From: a virus
Direction: 5' to 3' (one strand)
Length of the DNA stretch: 27,870 nt
Virus record (IMG/VR): IMGVR_UViG_3300025889_000748
Coordinates: 1 to 27,870 of that record
Shown here one piece after another: positions 11,223-18,966 of this stretch. The notes under the pieces were generated by a model. That model made no database searches and had not been told where the DNA came from. It worked only from the letters and a program-made list of their open reading frames with translations. The position numbers were made by a program, and so were the translations under genes. Within the stretch, counting starts at the first letter, position 1. Every line of letters begins with the position of its first letter.

Positions 11223-12516
11223 GCATCTGAACCTTACTTTGCTGAAGGATGCGATCACGTAGTGTATTGCCGAGTGTGTCCTGCGTGAAGACTCGCTCGA
11301 GGAATCGACGTTGTGTCGTGGCCAACCACAAGTACGTGTCGTCGTTCGACGCCACCGCAGCGACGCGCTTCTTCAGATCGTCTGGAGTCTTCACGCGCAG
11401 CCAGTCGTACAGTGGCTTCTCGTCTTCTTGCAGTTGGCCGAGGATGTGGTCTTGCTCGTCGTACTTTGGATGAAAGAAACACACCGTACCCATGAGGAAA
11501 GCTTCCCACGGCTTTGCGGTCGCCCACCCACTGCCGCTTGCCGGCGTTGTGAACGTTGACCGCCACGTACCCATCGCATGCATTGCTTCAGCGTGAGGTA
11601 GCGGCTGGATGTCAACACCAAGCATCCGCAACGATCTCTCAGACCACGTACCGTGCACGTTTGCCATCGGAATGCCTGGTAGTACCACCCATTCAGTCAA
11701 CACGTCTAGCCTCGTCGGTTTGCGGTCTTTCGCGTTCTCGTTGATGAGCATTCCGAACGGTACACGCCCATCAAGGCTTGGCATCGATTGCACGGCTGGG
11801 TTCGTGATCGCGGCAAGCTCAACACCTGCGTACCGTTGCTGCACAGTGGTCACCCATACGCTGTGCTCCCACACAGCATCAAAGCCAAGCTCTTCAGGTG
11901 AGCGTGGGTCGAGCCACCGTTCGAACTTCGCTTGATGATCCTTGTCGTACTGCGCAAGCATAGGCTCACGAAGCGGCCACTTGAGGTCACGACCCTTGAA
12001 GTAGTTCCTCACGTCAGGAAGCAGCCATGCTTCTTCACGCTGGCCATCGACCGCATCGCGCCACTCGTTGATCCCAAGCGTGATGAAGCCGACGTAGTTT
12101 AGGAATGAGTCCTGTGGATTCGTTAGCACGTTATCGTCCCAGTCAGTCCCGACGTTTGGGATCGGTACGTTTGAAGTGCCGTGCTGCCCAACCCACATTA
12201 CGATTGCATCAGCGTTGAGGAAGTGTGGACGTGTGTACTCCCGTTGCACATTCATCTTGTCGATCACGCGCTTATGGCGCAGCATCTCTTGCCGAACGTT
12301 GTCCGCATCGTGCCATACGTTCACGATGTTCTGTGGCAGGCCCACAGCCTGTGGGTGCTCACCGGTGTTACGACTGACGATGACGATCTCATCGTTTGGA
12401 AACATGTGTGCGAGTCGCTCAAGCTCGTTGAGTACATCGACGTCGCCGCCGAGTGTGGACATGTTTGCGCGGTCAAGGTTGAACGATCGACCGATCTTCC
12501 CATAAGCGATCTTCAC
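11215..12516 (-). CDS. GT-B-like glycosyltransferase, possible DNA-base or nucleotide sugar transferase
   Basis: 433 residues. The N-terminus begins a Rossmann-like domain (KIAYGKIGRSFNL, GDVDVLNELERLAHMF, EIVIVSRNTGEHP). Near residues 325-355 is the donor-binding signature of GT-B enzymes, ASGSGWATAKPWEAFLMG followed by VCFFHPKYDE, where Ser/Gly, Lys and the Glu of the EAF motif contact nucleotide and sugar. Family and acceptor are not recognised. It follows the nucleotidyltransferase with a GTGA start/stop overlap and precedes the dCTPase-like gene, so transfer of a sugar to hydroxymethylated cytosine is a reasonable inference. Glycosylation of a virion protein is an alternative. Confidence 0.75.
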   Translation of the reverse strand: MKIAYGKIGRSFNLDRANMSTLGGDVDVLNELERLAHMFPNDEIVIVSRNTGEHPQAVGLPQNIVNVWHDADNVRQEMLRHKRVIDKMNVQREYTRPHFLNADAIVMWVGQHGTSNVPIPNVGTDWDDNVLTNPQDSFLNYVGFITLGINEWRDAVDGQREEAWLLPDVRNYFKGRDLKWPLREPMLAQYDKDHQAKFERWLDPRSPEELGFDAVWEHSVWVTTVQQRYAGVELAAITNPAVQSMPSLDGRVPFGMLINENAKDRKPTRLDVLTEWVVLPGIPMANVHGTWSERSLRMLGVDIQPLPHAEAMHAMGTWRSTFTTPASGSGWATAKPWEAFLMGTVCFFHPKYDEQDHILGQLQEDEKPLYDWLRVKTPDDLKKRVAAVASNDDTYLWLATTQRRFLERVFTQDTLGNTLRDRILQQSKVQMHD

Positions 12517-13103
12517 GGCAGCACTCCCATATCCTCAATGCCATCCTGCTCGTGCATCGTGAACTGGATGTTGTCAAATGCTTCAAGCCAGCTCTTTGCT
12601 TCAAGCGTGTACATCTCTTTGTGAAACGTCAGCGGCCCAAGCCATCGTATGCGGGAGTGCTGATCATCAGTGAAGAACCCATCAGTGTCGATAGGATGCA
12701 GTGCGTGATCATCTGATGTGGTGACACACACACTAGGAGCGAAGCCGTGGTTCGTGCGCCAGTGCTTGATGAAGTTGTCAGCCATGAGGAGCATGATGCT
12801 GTGGCTCTTTGTTACTTCAAGACCCAAGTCGACTGCGTGTGTCGGTCCGATGGCATCCAGCTGTACGACAATGCGTGGGCTGAACTCCCGTGTGGCGAAC
12901 GCGATGTCGTCTGTGTTACTTGGGTTCGTTACCACGACGAGCCGTGATCCTGGTGAGAACCTGCTTGCGTTCTCAAGTGCTTGACGACACAAGCGACGTA
13001 CGAGCACCTCACCTTCACGGTACAGCAGTGGCTTCTTTCCTGGCGGTATGCCCGCCGCTTGCAGCCTTACGTTCTCGCCTGCTGCAAGAATGATCGTGTC
13101 CAT
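12513..13103 (-). CDS. Sugar-phosphate-type nucleotidyltransferase (GT-A fold)
   Basis: 196 residues. The N-terminal signature of nucleotidyltransferases is present in relaxed form: IILAAGENVRLQAAGI (residues 4-19), then PPGKKPLLYREGEVLVRRL, with Lys24 in the place of the usual catalytic lysine. LLMADN at 105-110 supplies the metal-binding Asp. Such enzymes join a sugar or other phosphorylated small molecule to an NTP, giving the activated donor for a glycosyl- or phosphotransferase. Its placement between a HAD hydrolase (overlap 37 bases) and a glycosyltransferase supports a shared pathway. The substrate is unknown; choline-phosphate-type chemistry is as possible as sugar activation. The start is the ATG after GAGGACGTTGA. 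Confidence 0.8.
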   Translation of the reverse strand: MDTIILAAGENVRLQAAGIPPGKKPLLYREGEVLVRRLCRQALENASRFSPGSRLVVVTNPSNTDDIAFATREFSPRIVVQLDAIGPTHAVDLGLEVTKSHSIMLLMADNFIKHWRTNHGFAPSVCVTTSDDHALHPIDTDGFFTDDQHSRIRWLGPLTFHKEMYTLEAKSWLEAFDNIQFTMHEQDGIEDMGVLP

Positions 13104-13627
13104 TCAACGTCCTCCCTAAGCTCATCGGTATTCTGACCACAGTACATAATGAACGATGCGTCTAGCGGCATTGAAGGCGCGACTCGCTCATCATCGTCGA
13201 TGTAGATGACGTCGTACTCGTCAACGCTGATCAGCCGCTGGATGTCCTCACACTTCTGACTCAACGACCGTGACCACCGAAAGACCGTCACATCATCAAG
13301 TACACCTTCACGTTCAAGCAACGCTGATGCAGCTTCAAGACTTGCGCTTGTGATGACAGCGATGTGGTCACCCGCATCACGCCATTCACGCATGACTGTC
13401 AGCGCCGGCAATGCTGGTGTCGCGACAGCATCATCACACGCGCTGCGGTACCGTCTCACTTTCTCAGAGTGCTCGCTGATCGAACACCAAGTGTTCCACG
13501 GCTGACCCCAGTGCTCAAGCACGCGGTCAGCTTGAACACCTGCTTCGCCATATGCGACGATCACAGCGTGCTTCGTATCGAACAACGTCCCGTCAAGATC
13601 ACAAACGAGCAATGGTTTCCGCGGCAT
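13067..13627 (-). CDS. HAD-superfamily phosphatase-like hydrolase
   Basis: 186 residues. HAD motif I is CDLDGTLFDT, with nucleophile Asp10 and acid/base Asp12. Motif II is VITSAS (Thr93/Ser94), a lysine at 125 in SQKCEDI fits motif III, and IDDDE at 143-147 is motif IV. The cap region is small and helical. Family members remove phosphate from sugars or nucleotides, or act as phosphomutases; in this context either would supply sugar phosphates to the nucleotidyltransferase. The start was placed at the ATG at 13625-13627, which gives MPRKPLLVCDLDGT and overlaps the kinase gene by 29 bases. A longer start at 13663 would add twelve residues of poor quality. Confidence 0.85.
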   Translation of the reverse strand: MPRKPLLVCDLDGTLFDTKHAVIVAYGEAGVQADRVLEHWGQPWNTWCSISEHSEKVRRYRSACDDAVATPALPALTVMREWRDAGDHIAVITSASLEAASALLEREGVLDDVTVFRWSRSLSQKCEDIQRLISVDEYDVIYIDDDERVAPSMPLDASFIMYCGQNTDELREDVEWTRSFLQQART

Positions 13628-14357
13628 GTGTAGCCCACTCTCTGTTCTTGCCCTCACGTGCAACGTAAGGGATCAGTCGTATGATGTGTAACACGCCGAA
13701 GAACTTTGCGGCGCGCCACTCATTGCTGCTCATACACAAGTCTTGCGCCCAGAACGGATCTATGAGTCCAAAGTCTTGACCCAAGATCTCACGTTCGTAG
13801 CCCATGCTTGTCTGCAGTAGCTTGCCGATGTCCTTCGCACGGATGTCTGGCACATCCCATGTAGATGGGAGTGGATCGATCAGCACAAGCTCGCCGTGCG
13901 TATCGCACATTGTGTTTGCGAATGTTGGATCTCCATGCGTGAGACACCTCGGCAGCATGTGCCAGTCAACATCGTGCATCAGCTGGGACGCGAGATCCAG
14001 CAGCGATGATCCATCGTGTAAGAGAGCCGCGCGGCACCGCGTGAGCTTGTGTTGCATCGGGTACATGCCTTCGCCAGTGTGCATGGGCGGGCGTGACCAC
14101 ACCCACGTCTCGAGAAGATGCGTGAGTCGATCCCACAAGTCTCGCGCAACGATCGGCGGCTGCCAGTCGTTGAGTACAGGCATCACGTACGCGTTGCTTG
14201 TTAGCATCGTCACTGGCACGATGCCGTCGCCACGAACAGCGTGAAGCCATTCCGCTTGTTCACCGACACGTGCGCCCACCTCGCCGTCGCCCAGCTTGAT
14301 GATGTGCTCACCAAGCTGGACGACGATGGCGCCCGACGTTGATCGTCGGAGGAGCAT
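13599..14357 (-). CDS. APH/choline-kinase-like small-molecule kinase
   Basis: 252 residues of the aminoglycoside-phosphotransferase/choline-kinase fold. HIIKLGDGEVGAR holds a likely ATP-binding lysine (Lys21) and EQAEWL a helix C glutamate. The catalytic loop is CLTHGDPTFANTM (Asp143, Asn148), followed by the metal-binding Asp161 in LVLIDPLPSTW. The substrate may be a sugar, choline or another alcohol. It heads the block kinase, HAD hydrolase, nucleotidyltransferase, glycosyltransferase. The reading frame extends 60 codons upstream, but that part overlaps the SSB-like gene in another frame and is Leu/Pro/Arg-rich, so it is a shadow. The ATG one base after the upstream stop was chosen; there is no good ribosome binding site, implying coupling. 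Confidence 0.82.
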   Translation of the reverse strand: MLLRRSTSGAIVVQLGEHIIKLGDGEVGARVGEQAEWLHAVRGDGIVPVTMLTSNAYVMPVLNDWQPPIVARDLWDRLTHLLETWVWSRPPMHTGEGMYPMQHKLTRCRAALLHDGSSLLDLASQLMHDVDWHMLPRCLTHGDPTFANTMCDTHGELVLIDPLPSTWDVPDIRAKDIGKLLQTSMGYEREILGQDFGLIDPFWAQDLCMSSNEWRAAKFFGVLHIIRLIPYVAREGKNREWATHAAETIARL

Positions 14358-14358
14358 G

Positions 14359-14910
14359 TCAGAACGGAACAGAAGGCGGCTGCACGTTGGGTGCTGCGGC
14401 CTCGGCTGCCGTAGTGGTAGGTGCGGGCTCAGCCACAGGAGCAGGAGCAGGCGCGGGTGCGGCCGCAGGAGCAGGCGCAACAGGTGCAGCGGTGTGCATT
14501 GCATTGCCCACAGCAGACGCGATGCTCTTGACCTCATTTCGCACTTCGTTGTTCCATGTCTTCTGCGTCAGCGTGACCATGCACTGCTTGTCGATCAGCG
14601 CGGCTGCGGTCGCTTCAAGCGATGGGTTCATCGCAAAGAAGTTGTGATCCAAACCCATGACGCCCATGTTCTTGAAGAACCATGAAAGCGCGTTCGGGTT
14701 GTCTTGTGTGATGACGAAGTTGTTCCACACAAGACGGCCAGCGAACGGGCCGGCCAGCACTTGGAACTTCGTGACGATCATCGGCTTGCCCGTCGTCGAG
14801 TTCTTTGCTTCGGCACTTGTGACTTTGACGTGGTACTGCCCATCAGGCAATGCCTCGTACGTGCCTCCATCAGATGCCTGCTGCAGCAAGTCGTTCCAGT
14901 TCATACTCAT
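14359..14910 (-). CDS. DUF669-type single-stranded-DNA-binding-like protein
   Basis: 183 residues. The N-terminal 125 fit the DUF669/SSB-like group of phage replication proteins: MSMNWNDLLQQASDGGTYEA, ALPDGQYHVKVTSAEA, RLVWNNFVITQDNP, then ALSWFFKNMGVMGLD. A linker of about 45 residues is almost all Ala and Pro. The last residues are PPSVPF, like the protein-binding C-terminal tip of bacterial SSB but without its acidic residues. It lies directly after the Sak4-like ATPase with an ATGA overlap, and such pairs act in recombination or annealing. The start follows GAAGGAGAACAGAGCACA. Confidence 0.85.
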   Translation of the reverse strand: MSMNWNDLLQQASDGGTYEALPDGQYHVKVTSAEAKNSTTGKPMIVTKFQVLAGPFAGRLVWNNFVITQDNPNALSWFFKNMGVMGLDHNFFAMNPSLEATAAALIDKQCMVTLTQKTWNNEVRNEVKSIASAVGNAMHTAAPVAPAPAAAPAPAPAPVAEPAPTTTAAEAAAPNVQPPSVPF

Positions 14911-15623
14911 TGTGCTCTGTTCTCCTTCATGTGAATCGTGGTGAGCATTTGTGTTACGTCAGGCGCGTCTACGACGTCACCTAAGCGTCCTGTGCGGTCT
15001 CCCGCGTCGAAAGTTGGATGATGCGAGACAAGCAAGCGACGGTGTACGTTGCCGTCTTCACCTACTTGCGTGAACGCGTACCCGACGACATCGATGTAGT
15101 AGGGCAGTGTCACACCAAGCTGTCCTTGCACATACGGGATCTTTCTCCCGTTCAACTCACGTGTCATTGCGATGAACACAACCGCACCAAGAGGTGCTGT
15201 GGGATGCGTGACGAGATCACGGAATGAGCGAACGAGAGCACTCATTTGCCGAAGCAGGTCGCCCCAGTTCTGTTGCGTCATTTGATTCTGACCAGCGATG
15301 CCATCCACACACCGCTGCTGTACTTCACTAAGTGAATCGATCACAACCGTCTTGAACGGGTGCTTGCCTGAGTTGAGCCACTGATACGTGGACTGCATCG
15401 TGTTGAAGTTCCTCACTGGGACGATGCACACTTCCCATGACCCATCATATGTCGGCGGCTCACTAAGCCCATCCCATTGCACTGTGTTGTACGGAAGGAA
15501 GCGTGTGCCGCCTTCTGCATCGAGGAACAGCACTGGGCGTGGGCCACTTGCGCCAAGCCATGTCTTGCCGACCTTGCTTTCACCATGAATAAGAAAGCAT
15601 ACTCCCGGTCCTTGCGTTGTCAT
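14907..15623 (-). CDS. Sak4-like RecA-fold ATPase (phage recombination)
   Basis: 238 residues with a P-loop GESKVGKTWL (residues 14-23) and Walker B TVVIDSLSE (Asp96), followed by a helix with Gln/Asn-rich polar residues (RCVDGIAGQNQMTQQNWGDL), the layout of the phage nucleotide-binding/Sak4 family of RecA-like annealing or strand-exchange helpers. The C-terminal half (GAVVFIAMTRELNGRKIPYV, LPYYIDVVGYAF) forms the core beta-sheet. It sits between a Cas4-like nuclease and an SSB-like protein, which together form a phage recombination set. The start follows GAAGGAGAGACGGT and overlaps the upstream stop as ATGA. Confidence 0.87.
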   Translation of the reverse strand: MTTQGPGVCFLIHGESKVGKTWLGASGPRPVLFLDAEGGTRFLPYNTVQWDGLSEPPTYDGSWEVCIVPVRNFNTMQSTYQWLNSGKHPFKTVVIDSLSEVQQRCVDGIAGQNQMTQQNWGDLLRQMSALVRSFRDLVTHPTAPLGAVVFIAMTRELNGRKIPYVQGQLGVTLPYYIDVVGYAFTQVGEDGNVHRRLLVSHHPTFDAGDRTGRLGDVVDAPDVTQMLTTIHMKENRAQ

Positions 15624-16639
15624 ACCGTCTCTCCTTCGTTGAGATCGCTTGTGTTGTCAGCGTACCGTGCAAGTGGATCGTAGTTCACGAAGGCAGTGTT
15701 AAGAAGCCCTTCAACATGGGAGCCATCATCAAAGAGTGGGCACGCCATGTAGTAATCGCACGACCACACACAGTCACGTGACGGACGTGGGTACGCAAGC
15801 GTGTGCTGTTCCTCGAGCGGCGTGCGTGCGAGCATCGTTGACAACTGCATGATGTCAGCGATTGTTCGCATCGTACGGAAGTAGAACGATCGGAGCTCAT
15901 GCACGTTGTGCCGAATCTCTTCACGTCCGTAGTACGGGGGCTTTGAGCGAGACGATCGTTTCACACGACGGAGCATGTTATACACGCCACCATCACAACG
16001 AGGAACCTCTTCAAAGGGTGTGCCATCGCGCATCCCGTCAAGGATCTCAAGTAAGTGATACATCAGCATCTGCTCGTCCATGTGAAGAGTGGCTGTCGCT
16101 TGTGAGAACGAACCGACAGTCTTGTGATCCAAGAACATGCGTGCGCCGTCGATCTCTCGTATGAACCGCGCATCAAGACGGCCAAGCAGTGACACAGGCG
16201 CACCTGTGCTCGCGTCCGTGACACCAGCAAGCTCCGCACTGATCTCGTCTTCAGTTGCGTACACTTCGATGCCAACATCGGCGCCTTCTTCAGCGGTCCA
16301 GTCGAAGTACCCCTCAAGCATCGTGATCGCAAGATCGCGATCTTTCATGAGCTCCTCTGCCTCGTTGTACTGCCCTAAATCATTGAGCCGTACCAGATCG
16401 GCAGCGTAACTGTCTGAGAGCATTACAAGTGCATCAGCCTCGGTGCCATCTGGTGTGTAACGTGCCGCGAGTGCGAGATGCAGTCGAGTTCCGATGCTGC
16501 GCACGCCAGTGACGTCTTCTCGCAGTGGAGTGAGCCGTCTCCAGTACGCAAGCCACCACTTGCGCTTGCACGTCTTGAATGTTTGAAGCTCAGAGTTTGT
16601 GATGTACCTAACGCTTCCGTCGCGTACTGGCATCGTCAC
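15620..16639 (-). CDS. Cas4/RecB-like PD-(D/E)XK nuclease with Fe-S cluster
   Basis: 339 residues. The first cysteine is in QTFKTCKRKWW (Cys24) and the other three are in DCVWSCDYYMAC (Cys290, Cys294, Cys300), the split four-cysteine pattern that binds a 4Fe-4S cluster in AddB/Cas4 nucleases. The nuclease core shows His54, an acidic strand (GIEVYATEDE), GRLDARF with Asp156 and DHKT with Asp171 and Lys173, then a QxxxY-like helix (MDEQMLMYHLLEIL). It should degrade or resect DNA ends during recombination with the Sak4-like protein. Overlap with the helicase gene is GTGA. The start GTG follows AAGGACAG; ATG two codons in is also possible. Confidence 0.88.
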   Translation of the reverse strand: MTMPVRDGSVRYITNSELQTFKTCKRKWWLAYWRRLTPLREDVTGVRSIGTRLHLALAARYTPDGTEADALVMLSDSYAADLVRLNDLGQYNEAEELMKDRDLAITMLEGYFDWTAEEGADVGIEVYATEDEISAELAGVTDASTGAPVSLLGRLDARFIREIDGARMFLDHKTVGSFSQATATLHMDEQMLMYHLLEILDGMRDGTPFEEVPRCDGGVYNMLRRVKRSSRSKPPYYGREEIRHNVHELRSFYFRTMRTIADIMQLSTMLARTPLEEQHTLAYPRPSRDCVWSCDYYMACPLFDDGSHVEGLLNTAFVNYDPLARYADNTSDLNEGETV

Positions 16640-18429
16640 ACCTGTCCTTTCTTTGTCTTTGGCTTTGCTTTCGTCTTGCGTGATCCTGCGCCAAGCAGTG
16701 ACGCGAGTGTAGCACGATCACGGACAACTTCTTCAAGACGATCTTGCTTCGTAACGAGGACGTCGATGATATGCGAATCGACTGTGCCTTCACTAACGAA
16801 GTCGATGATGAGCACGCTTTCATGCACTTCACTACCGATGCGGTGTACACGTGCTTCAGCTTGCACGTTGTTCACGAGTGAGAAGTCTCGTTGTAAGAAG
16901 ACGAGGATGCGAGCACGTGTCAGTGTGACGCCTACGCCACCTGCCTGCACTGTGCACAAGATGACTTGCACGCTGCCGTTCTGAAACGAGTCAATCGCTT
17001 GCTGCCGTTCAATGTCAGTCTGCCCACCGATGATCAGTGCGGTCTTGACGCCGTTCTTCTCAAGCGCTTCTTGCGCGAGGAGAACAAGCTGACGTGATTG
17101 CGCGAACACAACGACGCTCTCTTGTGCGCCAACGTCATCCATGAAATCAACGAGTGCATCCACTTTGTTGGATGGTGCCGCAAGACGTACGTCACCTTGC
17201 TCGTTCAACTCAGCGTACGCACTTGAGAACTGGACGAGACGCGTGAGCTGTGCGATCGGATTCGTTGTGATGATCGTGTCGCCGTTCTCAAGACGCGCGA
17301 TCATTGATGTTGCCATCTCTTCATACGCGGCGCGCTGCTTTGCGCTCATCTCGATGTACCGCGTCTCTCGCATGATCGGTGGGAGATGCGAAAGCACAAG
17401 CGCTTTCGGCATGCGACGGAAGTATGGGTCTACGACGGAGTAGAACTCCTCCGCTGTGTCTGGGCGTAAGCCGATGATGTCAAGACCGCCGAACGCATTC
17501 CATGATTGCAGGCAATAGCGGTCAACGAAACGTGTCTTGCTTGGCCACTCCTCAGGTGCAAGCCCGTGCAAGAGCGCCCACATGTCATGAGGTGCATTCG
17601 CGATCGGCGTGCCAGTGAGAGCGTACTTGTAACGAACACTCTCTTGACGACACACAGCCCATGTTGCGCGTGTCTGTTGGCTCTTCGGGTTCTTGAGCTT
17701 GTGCGCTTCATCCATGATGATCGACGCCCACGGCACAAGGTTGAGCTCTTTCGTTTCCTTGTCCTTGTCACTAAGTGCGATGCTCCCATACGGAGCGAGA
17801 CGCGAATGCAGACGAGCGATCTCCCAATGCATGATCGCGACATCAAGGTCACCAGCGCGGCAATCGTCAAACACTTTGCGACGTTGTGTCGCGCCACCGC
17901 TTACGACACCAATGCGCAAGCCAGGCCACCATGTGTTCAGCTCTCGTTCCCATGTCCGCTTCATTGAGTTCGGACACACGATGAGTACCGGGAGCGCAGC
18001 ACCTTTGTGTTCGTTCGCCCAACGAAGAGCGACGATCGTTTGCACCGTCTTACCGCTGCCCATCTCATCACCAAGCAGTGCTCGTTCATCGTGTGCAAGA
18101 AACGCAACACCTGCTCGTTGAAAGTCAAAGAGGCGCGGCTCGTACTCACCCATGACTTCATGATCAAGCGCTGTGCGCAACTGCATCGCGGGATCGATGA
18201 ACGTATGGCGGTGTTCGTACGCCCATTCACGAAGACGGTCGCCGATCACAAGACGATCACCGAACACTCCACGCATTGCTTTACAGAACGCCCAAGAGCG
18301 CTGTGCTCGCCACACTTTGTCAGTGGCGTCCCACCTTACGCCTGGGAGCGTCTTGATGAGATCCTTGTCTCGGAACTCGCTGAGGAGGACGATGTCTCCT
18401 CGTTCACTTATCTCTGCTGTAACGGTCAT
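16636..18429 (-). CDS. SNF2-type superfamily 2 helicase/ATPase
   Basis: 597 residues. Residues 15-55 (SEFRDKDLIKTLPGVRWD, KVWRAQRSWAFCKAM) resemble the HARP-like annealing domain. The ATPase follows: Walker A GDEMGSGKT (120-128), motif Ia VCPNSMKRTW, DEAH box IIMDEAHKLKN (240-243), motif III YALTGTPIANAP. The C-terminal lobe has VVVFAQSRQL and ARVHRIGS (motif VI). It should move on double-stranded DNA or remodel forks rather than load at an origin. The start is ATG after GATGAAGGAGACAGC; the frame extends 21 codons further without support. A gap of about 65 bases separates it from the resolvase upstream. Confidence 0.92.
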   Translation of the reverse strand: MTVTAEISERGDIVLLSEFRDKDLIKTLPGVRWDATDKVWRAQRSWAFCKAMRGVFGDRLVIGDRLREWAYEHRHTFIDPAMQLRTALDHEVMGEYEPRLFDFQRAGVAFLAHDERALLGDEMGSGKTVQTIVALRWANEHKGAALPVLIVCPNSMKRTWERELNTWWPGLRIGVVSGGATQRRKVFDDCRAGDLDVAIMHWEIARLHSRLAPYGSIALSDKDKETKELNLVPWASIIMDEAHKLKNPKSQQTRATWAVCRQESVRYKYALTGTPIANAPHDMWALLHGLAPEEWPSKTRFVDRYCLQSWNAFGGLDIIGLRPDTAEEFYSVVDPYFRRMPKALVLSHLPPIMRETRYIEMSAKQRAAYEEMATSMIARLENGDTIITTNPIAQLTRLVQFSSAYAELNEQGDVRLAAPSNKVDALVDFMDDVGAQESVVVFAQSRQLVLLAQEALEKNGVKTALIIGGQTDIERQQAIDSFQNGSVQVILCTVQAGGVGVTLTRARILVFLQRDFSLVNNVQAEARVHRIGSEVHESVLIIDFVSEGTVDSHIIDVLVTKQDRLEEVVRDRATLASLLGAGSRKTKAKPKTKKGQV

Positions 18430-18495
18430 GCTGTCTCCTTCATCATGAGCCACTTGCTGGCTTGCGACGAATAGTACCGCACACCGATGCAATAC

Positions 18496-18966
18496 CTACA
18501 ACGTGATGACACCACGTCGGATTGCGTGCACAAGCATATGTCGTAACGCATCGTTCGCGTGGTCACGGCCTGGGACGTACCAGCCTACTTCACGCAATCG
18601 ATCATTAGGCACCATGTGCTTTGCAGCGCTTGCCGCTTGCAGCGTTATGTCGTGCTGTCGCAACCACGCAGCCCACTTTAGAAGCCCGATATGCTCTAGG
18701 GACCATGTCTGGCTGGTGCCTTTCACAGTGCGCTGCGAAATGACGAAACTCTCACATACGATGGTGTGCGTGAGGTGCCCATCCACAAGCGTGTCACGTA
18801 CCCACTGAAAGAACTCGTCAACACTTAGCTGCGCGGTGTACGGCGCGCTGCCCACTTCAAGATCCCACATCGCGATGCCTGTCGTCTTGCCAGGATCGAC
18901 AGCGATCATGCACCCACTCGTTGTGAGTGTGTTCTCGCCCTTGTGAATCGTCCATTCGTTACTCAC
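18496..18966 (-). CDS. RuvC-like Holliday junction resolvase
   Basis: 156 residues of RNase H fold. Catalytic residues are placed as in RuvC: Asp24 in MIAVDPGKTTGIAMWD, Glu72 in IVCESFVIS, and Asp135/Asp139 in GRDHANDALRHML. It should cut four-way junctions produced by recombination or replication before packaging. The GTG start at 18964-18966 follows GGGGAGACAAGTACC and overlaps the polymerase stop codon by eight bases. An ATG eleven codons earlier would overlap the polymerase further and is less favoured. Confidence 0.85.
   Translation of the reverse strand: MSNEWTIHKGENTLTTSGCMIAVDPGKTTGIAMWDLEVGSAPYTAQLSVDEFFQWVRDTLVDGHLTHTIVCESFVISQRTVKGTSQTWSLEHIGLLKWAAWLRQHDITLQAASAAKHMVPNDRLREVGWYVPGRDHANDALRHMLVHAIRRGVITL

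Noticed and set aside
14359-14537. Sixty-residue Leu/Pro/Arg-rich N-terminus on the APH-like kinase (resembling a signal or membrane segment)
   Set aside because: It is the alternate frame of the Ala/Pro linker of the SSB-like gene. The kinase fold begins at the ATG at 14355-14357.
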